The notes beneath the pieces were generated by a model that worked only from the letters and a program-made list of their open reading frames with translations, was not told the origin of the DNA and made no database searches. From Halegenticoccus soli (GTDB lineage: Archaea > Halobacteriota > Halobacteria > Halobacteriales > Haloferacaceae): a DNA stretch of 64,000 bases. Position 1 is the stretch's first letter; the number at the start of each line of letters is the position of its first letter. Below, in pieces: positions 42,785 through 50,871 of the stretch. The position numbers and the translations under genes are program-made. The DNA lies in contig NZ_PEND01000004.1 of the NCBI RefSeq assembly GCF_002844195.1, forward strand, positions 248,001-312,000. The letters are read 5' to 3'.

Positions 42785-43137
42785 CCCGTATCCGCGTTCC
42801 AACTACCCTCCGGTGGAAACGCACGCCTACCGAACAGGTATTCCAGCTCCCGTAGTCCAAAGCTTTTCAAAGAGAGATCGTACGACGAAAAATCCACGCC
42901 GCGTTTCACACGCGTCCATCGAGGACAGCGTCCGCACAAACCTCGGTCGCAACTACTGATCCCCCGCGACCGCTCCGATCGGAGCGGTTCCAGACCCTTC
43001 TTTTCGATACGCTAACTGATTGAGCCACGCGAAAAAACGGGGACCTCAGAGGACGCGTACGCGTTCGTGCGCCCCCGAATAACCGACGACCACGCCCATC
43101 GATTCGGGAGTGACTCTCGCGAGTGCCGTCTCGCCAC
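42785..43137. other. 353-base gap with a perfect palindrome, no gene seen
   Basis: Between the broken cupin and the recombinase gene (convergent). It contains a perfect 20-base palindrome ACCGCTCCGATCGGAGCGGT (42969-42988) followed by CTTCTTTT, which could be a terminator for one strand or a protein-binding site. Open frames here do not look coding. Confidence 0.5.
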
Positions 43138-43734
43138 TCACGCGTTACAGTAGCGATAGACCGTGCTCCGATCGACATCCACTCCGTGAACCTCGCGCAG
43201 TAACGTCCGTATCTCGCCGTAACTCAGCCCCTTCTCGCGCCACTCCCGAACGTCTTCGAGCTGATCGTCGTCGACCTTCCTGGGACGACCGACGTGCTTT
43301 CCCTGCCGGCGGCGGCGTTGAACCGTCTCGTACGCTCGCTCCCGGGCGAGATCGGCCCAGAACTGATTCAGCGCGCCGACGACGTCCAAAAACAGCTCTC
43401 CCCGGGCGGTTGTGAGGTCGATGTTCTCTTCGAGGCTGATGAAATCGACGCCGCGCTCGTGGAGACCCTCGATGTCGTAGAGGACACGCTGGAGCGACCG
43501 ACCGAATCGCGAGAGTTCGCGCACGACGACCGCGTCGAACTCTTCGACTCGTTCGAGAAGCCGGGCGTACGCTTCGCGTTCTTCGGCCCCGCCGGAGATC
43601 GAGACGTCTTCGAAGAGCTCGATGTCGTGCCCGTTCCGGTCCGCCCACCGTTCGAGCCGCTGGCGCTGGTTTTCGTGCGAGCCGTCCTCCAGCTGCTGTT
43701 CAGTCGAGACCCGGACGTATCCGGCTACCTTCAT
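43138..43734 (-). CDS. Serine recombinase (resolvase/invertase family)
   Basis: 198 residues. The catalytic Ser10 is in GYVRVSTEQQLEDGS; the arginine-rich part is VVVRELSRFGRSLQRVLYDI, and GVDFISLEENIDLTTARGELFLDVV follows. A C-terminal helix-turn-helix binds DNA (GLSYGEIRTLLREV and DRSTVYRYCNA). It is a small serine recombinase that would resolve or invert DNA at paired sites; full length and apparently intact. Inverted repeats lie directly upstream of its start. It is the only recombinase gene in the window. Confidence 0.92.
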   Translation of the reverse strand: MKVAGYVRVSTEQQLEDGSHENQRQRLERWADRNGHDIELFEDVSISGGAEEREAYARLLERVEEFDAVVVRELSRFGRSLQRVLYDIEGLHERGVDFISLEENIDLTTARGELFLDVVGALNQFWADLARERAYETVQRRRRQGKHVGRPRKVDDDQLEDVREWREKGLSYGEIRTLLREVHGVDVDRSTVYRYCNA

Positions 43735-43737
43735 CTT

Positions 43738-43772
43738 TTGCGGAACGTGCTGCTTTCCGCAACGTATACGTT
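43738..43772. promoter_or_regulatory. Inverted repeats at the recombinase promoter (operator or crossover-site candidate)
   Basis: TTGCGGAA (43738-43745) and TTCCGCAA (43755-43762) form 8-base arms around nine bases, next to the palindrome AACGTATACGTT (43761-43772). They sit four bases upstream of the recombinase start codon, after a likely TATA region (CATAAATAG on the minus strand). Resolvase genes often lie beside their own res sites. Confidence 0.5.
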
Positions 43773-43902
43773 TCGATCTATTTATGTATGCGGTCCCGTT
43801 GTGAATTCATCCCCTTCTACAACGGTCTGACTCGTTTAAGTAATATAATTTTACTATTAATCCCTACGTAATATATACTCCGCACCGGTCCCATGGAAGA
43901 GT

Positions 43903-45048
43903 ATGCGACGACCACTTCTCGCGCTGAGCGTGGCGCTGCTCGTCGTGTTCGCCGGCTGTGGGAGCCTCGGCGGCGAACAGCGATCGCCGACGTCGCCCGA
44001 CGCGTCAGAAACACCGACGCCAGAGCCGCAGTCGCCAACACATACGTCGACGAATACGCCGGTAGAGTCGACAGACCGACCGCCCTCTCGCGGAGAGGCC
44101 GACGGCGCGCTCGAAGTCCACGCGATCAACGTCGGCCAAGCGGATGCGACGCTCATCGTCGGGCCGACCGGCGAGACGATGCTGATCGATTCGGGCGACT
44201 GGCGGAACGACGGCCGAGACGTCATCGCCTACCTCGAAACGTACGGCGTCGAGCGAATCGACTACCTCGTGACGACGCACCCCGACGCCGACCACATCGG
44301 CGGTCACGAGGCGGTGATCGATTACTACGAGGAACAGAAGGGCGGCGTCGGGCAGATTTGGGATCCCGGCGTCACCAGCACGTCGAACGCATACGAGCGG
44401 TATCTCGATGCCGTCGAACGGCACGATGTCGACCTCATTCGAGCCCGGGCGGGCGACGAAATCCCGTTCGAAGGTGCCAGCGTGCGCGTCTACAATCCGC
44501 CGGCGGACAGCGAGTTGGACGAGGCCAACGCCAACAGCATCGTTCTTCGGGTGACGTTCGGCGAGAGTAGCTTCCTGTTCACGGGCGACGCCGAACAGGA
44601 GGCCGAAGAACGGATGGTCGACGGCTACGGAGCCGAACTCCGATCTGACGTCTATCTCGGAGGGCATCACGGGAGCGAGACGAGTTCGAGCGAGCGGTTC
44701 CTCGACGCCGTCGAGCCGAAGGTGGCCGTTATTTCGAGCGCCTACGATTCCCAGTACGGCCATCCCAGCGAGCAGACGCTCGACCGCCTCGCGGAGCGGT
44801 CGATCGCGACGTACTGGACGGCCGTCCACGGCACAACTGTCTTCGTGAGCGACGGCGATACGATAACCGTGCGAACGCAGGCGGATGCGACGACGAATCC
44901 ACTCGAACTCAGGAGTGAACCGGAAGTGACGATGGAACCGACCGCCGACACCGAGGAACGGACGACGTTCGAGGCCGACTCGACAGATCAGAACGCGCTT
45001 ACCGCGTTTCCGCTCCTGGCGGTTGACGCCCAGGCGGGTGTCGCGTGA
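43903..45048 (+). CDS. ComEC/Rec2-like metallo-beta-lactamase lipoprotein
   Basis: 381 residues. A signal peptide with lipobox (LLVVFAGCGS) is followed by a Thr/Pro/Ser linker (about 25-65), so the enzyme is tethered outside the cell. The MBL domain has INVGQADATLIVGPTGETMLID, the metal motif TTHPDADHIGGH, LFTGDAEQEAEE and YLGGHHGSETSS, as in the ComEC C-terminal domain. It may cut extracellular DNA or another phosphodiester. TAATATATAC (43869-43878) is a strong TATA element. The next gene encodes a DUF3006 protein, its usual companion. Confidence 0.9.
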   Translation: MRRPLLALSVALLVVFAGCGSLGGEQRSPTSPDASETPTPEPQSPTHTSTNTPVESTDRPPSRGEADGALEVHAINVGQADATLIVGPTGETMLIDSGDWRNDGRDVIAYLETYGVERIDYLVTTHPDADHIGGHEAVIDYYEEQKGGVGQIWDPGVTSTSNAYERYLDAVERHDVDLIRARAGDEIPFEGASVRVYNPPADSELDEANANSIVLRVTFGESSFLFTGDAEQEAEERMVDGYGAELRSDVYLGGHHGSETSSSERFLDAVEPKVAVISSAYDSQYGHPSEQTLDRLAERSIATYWTAVHGTTVFVSDGDTITVRTQADATTNPLELRSEPEVTMEPTADTEERTTFEADSTDQNALTAFPLLAVDAQAGVA

Positions 45049-45326
45049 TGGTTGACGACGGGGCGTACGTTGCGACCGTCGATCGTCTCGAAGAGGGGCG
45101 CGCCGTCGTGCTCGTCGAAGCGGACGACGGGATCGCCGACGAGTTCCTGCTCGACGAAGACCGGCTTCCGGCGGCCGCTGGCGAGGGCGCTGTCCTCGAG
45201 GTGGTTGTCGAAGGCGGTGAGGTGGTCGACCTGAAATACGATCCGGAGACGACCGCCCAGCGCGAGCAAGCCGCTCGGGAGCGGTTCGACCGCCTCTCCA
45301 GGAGGCCCGACGAACCGAGGGACTGA
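45048..45326 (+). CDS. DUF3006 domain protein
   Basis: 92 residues. The DUF3006 core is seen: YVATVDRLEEGRAVVLVEADDG, then FLLDEDRLPAAAGEGAVLEV and the closing region VVDLKYDPETT. This small beta domain commonly accompanies ComEC-like MBL proteins, but its function is unknown. The ATG shares one base with the MBL stop (TGATG), so translation is coupled. The tail is charged and helical (REQAARERFDRLSRRPDE). Confidence 0.88.
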   Translation: MVDDGAYVATVDRLEEGRAVVLVEADDGIADEFLLDEDRLPAAAGEGAVLEVVVEGGEVVDLKYDPETTAQREQAARERFDRLSRRPDEPRD

Positions 45327-45348
45327 AGCGGAGCGACAGAGGGGCGAG

Positions 45349-45960
45349 CTAGTGATACCGCTGTTCGACCTCGAGCGTCCTGTGCACGGCCTCGTCGAAG
45401 CGTTCCCGCAACGCTCCGCTAAAGTTCTGGACGCTCTCGTCCTGCTGTACCAGTTCTAACGAGTCCCAGTCGCCGGCCTCGGTTGCGGCGTACAGGCTCG
45501 TGAACTTCTCTCCGTTGTTTCCGTACGCGATGGCGATCACGTACGGCTTCACCTCGTCGATCTCTTCGACCGAGTGCCTCTCGCGCCACTCGTCGATCTC
45601 GGTCACACTCACCCGGTCGAACGTCGTTAGTTCGGCGCTGAATTCGCCGGCGCCGAGGCGCTGAACCAGCCAGTCTCTCTCCCATTCCCGCGTCTCACCC
45701 GTGTTGGCGTTCGTTCCCGTGACGGTCTCGGTTGAGATCGACTCGATGCGCCACTTCGTGAGCCGCGGACCGCTCATCTCCGCAGGCGTCCTCGTGCGGA
45801 CGTCACCTTCCTGAATGTGGTCGCCCTCTCGGACGCGAATGTAGCGCGGATTCGACGCCGGTAGGTCGATGAAGACCTCTCCCGGGTCCGTATTGACCAG
45901 CGCGTCGACTCCATCGATCGTCTGAACGACTACCGTCTGATTGAAATTTTCTCGATTCAT
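45349..45960 (-). CDS. Hypothetical protein, 203 residues
   Basis: I do not recognise a family. The N-terminal half is rich in beta strands (TVVVQTIDGVDALVNT, YIRVREGDHIQEGDVR) and the C-terminal half is mixed (VKPYVIAIAYGNNGEKFTSLYA, FSGALRERFDEAVHRTLEVEQ). No signal peptide, membrane segment or metal motif is seen. It converges with the DUF3006 gene, with 22 bases between. Its ATG overlaps the stop of a tiny open frame (ATGA). Confidence 0.7.
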   Translation of the reverse strand: MNRENFNQTVVVQTIDGVDALVNTDPGEVFIDLPASNPRYIRVREGDHIQEGDVRTRTPAEMSGPRLTKWRIESISTETVTGTNANTGETREWERDWLVQRLGAGEFSAELTTFDRVSVTEIDEWRERHSVEEIDEVKPYVIAIAYGNNGEKFTSLYAATEAGDWDSLELVQQDESVQNFSGALRERFDEAVHRTLEVEQRYH

Positions 45961-46106
45961 CGTGATCTCCGTGTGGCATCGGGATCCGAGATCAGCAACG
46001 CGGTGGTTACGCTGTCACCTGCACCTCCGATCGATACAAGTCGACTCACACTTCGGCCACGCGCACTGGTTTCGCCGCTGGTCTCGGCCGTGTTTTTCCG
46101 GGTCAT
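45957..46106 (-). CDS. Possible 49-residue protein coupled to the 203-residue gene
   Basis: A short frame MTRKNTAETSGETSARGRSV, ending LISDPDATRRSR. Its TGA overlaps the ATG of the next gene as ATGA, an arrangement frequent in real haloarchaeal operons. Composition is Ser/Thr/Arg-rich and no family is recognised; a second ATG directly upstream (46109) is also possible. Evidence is weak. Confidence 0.3.
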   Translation of the reverse strand: MTRKNTAETSGETSARGRSVSRLVSIGGAGDSVTTALLISDPDATRRSR

Positions 46107-46109
46107 CAT

Positions 46110-46400
46110 ACGCAGGCCGGACGTTTCCCTCTGTCGTCTAGTCGTACAACGAGGGCGGTTCGCCACCGCAACGATACTGAATTACCGTTCTGTGGGTTGG
46201 AAGCCGGGACGTTCGCGGTGAAACCCGTACACCGGAGATCGCCGGCAGAAGGCTCGTATAGCTGTGAACATCGTTCGCCTCACCCGTCCCGAATTTCTCT
46301 TCGGGATTACCGTAGCCGGTCGGAGAGAGCAAGCCTCTCGACCGGTCGGGGTGTTCGGTTTTCCCGAGAGAGGATCTGTGAACTACTACGATAATCCCTA
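46110..46400. other. Intergenic stretch without recognised gene
   Basis: About 290 bases between the tiny open frame and the coiled-coil zinc-ribbon gene. Frames here do not look coding. AT-richer DNA near 46180-46270 could hold promoters for the minus-strand genes. Confidence 0.4.
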
Positions 46401-46685
46401 TCAGAGGTACCGTCCGTACCCGCAACCGGTACACTGTAACGTATCGCCGGAATGGATGAGAACGCCCGCGTCACAGAGCGCGCAGCGCCCCTCGAACCGC
46501 CCCGTCGACACTATTCTCAGCGTCGCTTCTAAGCGCCTGGTTTGCCCTTCGAGCGCTTCAATGCGCCTCGAATCCTGTTCTCCCCGCGTTTGTAGTTCGC
46601 CGATCCGTTTCAGTAACAGCGCTCGCTCGGACGGAGGTCCCTTTTCAGTGACCTCGTTTGTTCGCGGCGGTTTTTGGACGTTCAT
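46401..46685 (-). CDS. Coiled-coil plus zinc-ribbon small protein
   Basis: 94 residues. A helical region with coiled-coil character (ALLLKRIGELQTRGEQDSRR and RIEALEGQTRRLEATLRIV) leads into two CxxC pairs, GRCALCDAGVLIHSGDTLQCTGCGYGRYL (given as CALC and CTGC). The ribbon likely binds zinc. Such proteins may bind DNA or RNA as oligomers. The function is unknown. AT-rich DNA upstream (46690-46740) fits a promoter. Confidence 0.72.
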   Translation of the reverse strand: MNVQKPPRTNEVTEKGPPSERALLLKRIGELQTRGEQDSRRIEALEGQTRRLEATLRIVSTGRFEGRCALCDAGVLIHSGDTLQCTGCGYGRYL

Positions 46686-46932
46686 GTACTGAATATAAGT
46701 AGGACTCCTGGCTACTTGAACTAGCCATCCTTATTTATTGAGGCGTTTTTAAGCCGCTCGCCGGAGCCGATGGATAAACCCCGTCACCGGCAGGGAACGA
46801 GACGGTGGTCCCTGATCGCTTCTCGGCCTGGTCGCGTTCGGGGTGTGTAGGGGCGTCCGGTCGACGATGAAGCACCGTGGTACCGCGACCCTCGGAACTG
46901 TTATCCGCGGTCGGGGACTACGTTTGTTCGTA

Positions 46933-47127
46933 ATGGCAAACGGTACGGTTGATTTCTTCAATCACACTGGCGGCTACGGTTTCATCTCCACCGAGGATTC
47001 GGACGACGACGTGTTCTTCCACATGGAGGATGTCGGCGGCGCTGACCTCGAAGAAGGGACGGACATCGAATTCGACATCGAACAGGCCCCCAAGGGCCCC
47101 CGCGCGACGAACGTCGTTCGCGCCTAA
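46933..47127 (+). CDS. cspA: Cold-shock domain protein
   Basis: 64 residues, one cold-shock domain. RNP1 is GGYGFIST and RNP2 is DVFFHME; the start MANGTVDFFNHTGGYG and the end FDIEQAPKGPRATNVV are standard. It binds single-stranded RNA or DNA and acts as an RNA chaperone. TGTTATCC (about 46897-46904) is at TATA distance, so the mRNA would be nearly leaderless; the longer frame upstream is rejected. Confidence 0.94.
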   Translation: MANGTVDFFNHTGGYGFISTEDSDDDVFFHMEDVGGADLEEGTDIEFDIEQAPKGPRATNVVRA

Positions 47128-47406
47128 GACGCCCAGAACTACTCCTCACGGAGAGGCGACTCGGGCTCATTTTTCGGAGAAACTCGTTCACGGAGCGACG
47201 TCCACACTTCGAGAGGGGAGCGTCGCCTCAAGCCGTCTCTGTTCCCTGTGACCGCGTCTGGACGGTGAAACTGACTGATCCGCACTTCGCAGCTGAGTGA
47301 GACGAGCTACTCGCTCACGGCGTCGTTCGTGCGGCGAAGGGCTGTTTGCGCCGGTTTCCGATTCACCGCTTGCGCCGCGTTTTTCGTTCGGGACGGGCAG
47401 CCCACG

Positions 47407-49215
47407 TTACGCACGGACGCCCCAGAAGAAGGCGATCCCGAGGACGGTGACGATCGACAGCAGCAACTGCAACGGCGCACCCACGCGGAGGAAATCCGAG
47501 AACGTGTATCCCCCGGGGCCGTAGACGAACAGATTCGTCTGATACCCGACCGGGGTCATGAACGCGGTCGAGGCGGCGAACGTCACGGCGAGGACGAACG
47601 CGAACGCGTTCGCGCCGATCGACTGGGCGGTACTGGCGGCGACCGGGATCATCAACACGACGCTCGCGTTGTTACTGATGACGCTCGTCAACAGGCCAGT
47701 CGCGAGGTAGAACACCCACAGGACGCCGAGTACCGGGAGGACCGTCGCCGTCGAAGCGACGGCGCTTCCGAGGAGCGCGGCGGCCCCGGTCTGCTGGAGG
47801 GAGATGCCGAGCGGGATAACTCCCGCGAGGAGGAAGATCACGTTCCACTCGACGGACTTGTAGAGCTCGTTCGGTTTGAGGACGCCGGTGAGTATCATCG
47901 CCACCACCCCCGCGAGCGCTGAGACGACGATCGGGAGGACGTTCAGTGCCGGAAGCGCGACGACTCCGGCGAGGATGCCGACCGCGAACGGGATTTTCTC
48001 GCCCCGGTAGTCCGCGTCGTCGAACTCGTGGGCGACGATGAAGTCCTCGTTCCGGACGAGACGAGTGAGGCTGTCGGGCGGCGCCTGCACGAGGAGCGTG
48101 TCCCCGACGCGAATTCGGATGTCCTCAAATCGGTCGCGGACGACCTCTCCGCGGGTCCGAAAGGCGAGGACGTTCGCGTCGTAGCGCTGCCGGAACGTCG
48201 AACTGGCGAGCGTTTCTCCGACGAGAAACGACCCCGACGGAACGACCACCTCGACGAGGACCGGCTCGTCTTCCCCCGGATGGAGATCGTCTTCCGTCCG
48301 AGGCCCTCCGACGAACGTGAGCCCTTCGGCGTCCAGAATCTGCTCGAGCGTCCCTCGGTTCGTTCGAAGTCGGAGCGTGTCGCTCTCGTGGATTTCCCTG
48401 TGAGCGAGCGGTTCGGAGAAGCGCTCGCCGTCTCGAATCAGCTGTAACACGTCGATATCGAGCTCATCGTCTCCAAGCGCCTCATCGACAGTCTGGCCGA
48501 CCAACGGCGAGTTCGCCGTAACGACGACGTCTGCGAGGTACTCCTGGAGGGCGTACTCCTCGACGAGGTCCTCCTCGGCCGGGACCCGTTCGGGGAGCAA
48601 TCGAACGCCGACCGTCATGAGATAGACTGCACCCACCGCGAAGACGACGACGCCGAGCTTGGTGAACTCGAACATCTCGAACGCGTGCAGGCCGAGTTCG
48701 GGCGACTCCGCGCCGAGCTGCGCCGCGATATCGCTCGCGAGAATGTTCGTCGACGTTCCGATGAGCGTTAGCGTCCCCCCGAGCATCGAGGCGAACGACA
48801 GCGGGATGAGCAGCTTCGACGGTGACGTCTTGCCGTTGTGCGCGAGGTCGGCGATGACCGGCACCAGAATGGCGACGACTGGCGTGTTGTTGACGAACCC
48901 GGATACCGGCCCGGTGACGCCGATCGTCGCGGCGAGTTGCTTGCGCTTGTCGACGCCGGCGAACGCGGCCATCTTCCGACCGAGCGTCTGTACGATGCCG
49001 GTTCGGTTGATCCCCGTGCTCAGAATGAGCATCGCGAGCACGGTGATGGTGGCGGGGCTGGCAAAGCCCGAGATGCCCTCCTGCGGCGAGATCTGCGTCC
49101 ACGGTTCGAGGACCATCAGCAGGACCATCACGAGGATGGCGGTGACGTCGATCGGCAGCCATTCGGTCGTGAACAGAACGAGCGCGAGGAGAATGATCGC
49201 GAAGGTGACGAGCAT
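47407..49215 (-). CDS. SLC13/DASS-family transporter with two TrkA-C (RCK_C) domains
   Basis: About 602 residues. Two transport halves carry the matching motifs GFVNNTPVVAILVPV and SVISNNASVVLMIPVA, as in Na+/sulfate or dicarboxylate carriers. Between them are two RCK_C regulatory domains (about 220-300 and 315-405). A GTG at 49227 would add four residues. Substrates of this layout are usually sulfate, dicarboxylates or other anions; the domains may bind a nucleotide. It is divergent from the small zinc-ribbon gene at 49503. Confidence 0.9.
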   Translation of the reverse strand: MLVTFAIILLALVLFTTEWLPIDVTAILVMVLLMVLEPWTQISPQEGISGFASPATITVLAMLILSTGINRTGIVQTLGRKMAAFAGVDKRKQLAATIGVTGPVSGFVNNTPVVAILVPVIADLAHNGKTSPSKLLIPLSFASMLGGTLTLIGTSTNILASDIAAQLGAESPELGLHAFEMFEFTKLGVVVFAVGAVYLMTVGVRLLPERVPAEEDLVEEYALQEYLADVVVTANSPLVGQTVDEALGDDELDIDVLQLIRDGERFSEPLAHREIHESDTLRLRTNRGTLEQILDAEGLTFVGGPRTEDDLHPGEDEPVLVEVVVPSGSFLVGETLASSTFRQRYDANVLAFRTRGEVVRDRFEDIRIRVGDTLLVQAPPDSLTRLVRNEDFIVAHEFDDADYRGEKIPFAVGILAGVVALPALNVLPIVVSALAGVVAMILTGVLKPNELYKSVEWNVIFLLAGVIPLGISLQQTGAAALLGSAVASTATVLPVLGVLWVFYLATGLLTSVISNNASVVLMIPVAASTAQSIGANAFAFVLAVTFAASTAFMTPVGYQTNLFVYGPGGYTFSDFLRVGAPLQLLLSIVTVLGIAFFWGVRA

Positions 49216-49502
49216 GTCGCCCGTCACCGGGGCCAGGGCCGTACCCCGGATTAGCGGGGGGACTACAAAGAGAGACACACCGAAAGGAGGCGGTAGCGAG
49301 GGAAAAGGACTGGTATCTCTATCGACCGACCTGCGAGGCCTCGTTCGACGCGCAGGGGCCGGGGTGCGCGAACGACCGACGCCGTCATTCGAGCACCTTC
49401 TCCCGGCGCTCCGAAGCCTCGAGTTGCCCGACTCGTCGGCGCGAAGCGACGCTCGCACACCGCCGAACTCTTATCCGGCTGGCGGACCTTTTCAGACCGG
49501 TA

Positions 49503-49682
49503 ATGAACCTGTTTAGAAAGCTCGGCCGTCAGGTCGAGCAGTTCAAAACGAAAGCGAAGGCTGCGAGCCGGGACCGCGCGAGCTATCGGTGCACAGAGTG
49601 CGGCGCGCGCTTCAGCGAGCAGCGCGAGCGGTGTCCCGAGTGCGGGTCCGGCGACGTCGTCTCGGTCACACAGCAGGAATAA
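49503..49682 (+). CDS. 59-residue zinc-ribbon protein
   Basis: A short gene: MNLFRKLGRQVEQFKTKAKA, then YRCTECGARFSEQRERCPECGSGD, split here as CTEC and CPEC. The first thirty residues are a basic amphipathic helix and the rest a FmdB-like zinc ribbon. It may bind nucleic acid or membranes. A role is unknown. The start is directly at the end of a short AT-rich patch. Confidence 0.75.
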   Translation: MNLFRKLGRQVEQFKTKAKAASRDRASYRCTECGARFSEQRERCPECGSGDVVSVTQQE

Positions 49683-49940
49683 TCGCCGACCGCTGAAAAC
49701 CGGTGCACCGCTTTCGACTCCCGTGCGGTCGTTCCAGTACTGACAGCTGGAAGCGGGTACGATGAGCCCGCGGTTAGCGATCGGATCGGGGTTCGGATCG
49801 CACTCGCGTCGCGAAACGGCACCGCACTCGGCGCGTTCGCGGCCACAAATTCCCTGAGCGCCCCTCCCGAGAAGATAACGGAAGTATCGGAAACCGCCCG
49901 GTCTCGGTTATGGCGGTCGGTCCGCCTACATTCGACCGTG

Positions 49941-50621
49941 ATGTATCAGAAGTCCAGCGCGCAACCGGTCCTCCCGACGCTCGAAGACGGGATGACGCTG
50001 CTCCGGGCGGACCGCGGAGCGACCGGCGCGCTCCACTCGCTCGTTCTCGACCACCTCCTCCTGGAGGGCGGGGACGCCGCCTGGGTCGACGCCAACGGCA
50101 ACGGAACGACGCAGCGACTCTGCCGACTCGCGCCGAACGCGCGAATACTCGACCGCGTCCGCATCGCCCGGGGCTTCACCCCCTGGCAGCACTACGGCAT
50201 CCTCGCCGACCTCCCGGAGCAGGTCACGGACGGGACGTCGCTCGTCGTTTTGCCGGCGTTCGACTGGTTCTACCGGGCGAGCGACCTGCGACGCGGCGAG
50301 GGTGAGCGGATGCTCTCCGAGGCGGTCGAGCGAATCGCGCGGCTGCTCGACGAGGTCGCCGTTCCGGTCCTCGTCACGCTATCGGAAACGGACGGACTCG
50401 CGCGGCCCGTCGTCGACGCCGCGTCGGAGACCCTGGAGTGCGAACTGACCGAGTACGGGCCGCGGTTCTCGGGGGAGTCGTTCGAGACCCTCGTGTACCC
50501 CGCCGGGGACGGCGCGGTTCAGACGACGATCTCCTACTGGAACCGCGTTCTCGCCGCGCGCCACCCGACCCCCGCTTCCGCAGGCCGGTCGCCGGAGGTG
50601 ATCCCCATTGGGACGAACTAA
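49941..50621 (+). CDS. RecA-fold-like protein without P-loop, partner of PolB2
   Basis: 226 residues. The layout resembles RecA/RadA-type ATPases: a helix and strand GALHSLVLDHLLLEGGDAAWVDANGNGT (parts only), a Walker-B-like strand TSLVVLPAFDWFYR and later strands VPVLVTLSETDG and VQTTISYWN. The usual GxxxxGKT is replaced by DANGNGTTQ, so ATP binding is doubtful. A GTG at 49938 is an alternative start; CGGTTATGG (about 49905-49913) is a TATA-like element. It starts a three-gene operon with a small helical protein and polB2, which suggests a role as scaffold or loader for the polymerase. Confidence 0.78.
   Translation: MYQKSSAQPVLPTLEDGMTLLRADRGATGALHSLVLDHLLLEGGDAAWVDANGNGTTQRLCRLAPNARILDRVRIARGFTPWQHYGILADLPEQVTDGTSLVVLPAFDWFYRASDLRRGEGERMLSEAVERIARLLDEVAVPVLVTLSETDGLARPVVDAASETLECELTEYGPRFSGESFETLVYPAGDGAVQTTISYWNRVLAARHPTPASAGRSPEVIPIGTN
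50594..50601 (+). promoter_or_regulatory. Perfect Shine-Dalgarno before a TTG start
   Basis: GGAGGTGA, fully complementary to the archaeal 16S 3' end, six bases before TTG at 50608. It lies inside the end of the upstream gene and decides the start of the next one. Confidence 0.8.
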
Positions 50622-50868
50622 TCCGACGTACCGGGACGCGGTTCGAGCGACGGAGGACCGGTGGGCGGACTACCGACGGGCGCTCAGGCGTCGGGATCGA
50701 CCGCACTTCGACCGCCTCTTCGAACACGCCCGCGCGCACGCCGACGCCGGCGGGTATCTCAATCACCAGTTCGCCGAGATTCTGATTCTCGTCTCCGTCG
50801 CGCTCGAACAGGAACGGCGGATCGCGTCGCTGGAAGAACGGCTCGAAGCCCGCGGAGACGGGGAGTGA
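50608..50868 (+). CDS. Small helical protein of the PolB2 operon (TTG start)
   Basis: 86 residues, almost all helix: RDAVRATEDRWADYRRALRR, then FEHARAHADAGGYLNHQF and ILILVSVALEQERRIASLEERLEA, with a coiled-coil-like end. It begins at TTG, chosen because a perfect GGAGGTGA precedes it, and it overlaps the previous gene by 14 bases. It ends three bases before the polB2 start codon. Small helical partners are usual beside archaeal PolB2 genes; it may bridge the polymerase and the RecA-like protein. Confidence 0.75.
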   Translation: MGRTNPTYRDAVRATEDRWADYRRALRRRDRPHFDRLFEHARAHADAGGYLNHQFAEILILVSVALEQERRIASLEERLEARGDGE

Positions 50869-50871
50869 CCG

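Noticed and set aside
46843-46932. 30-residue N-terminal extension of the cold-shock protein
   Set aside because: Cold-shock proteins start MANGTVDFF; the TATA-like element is within the extension.
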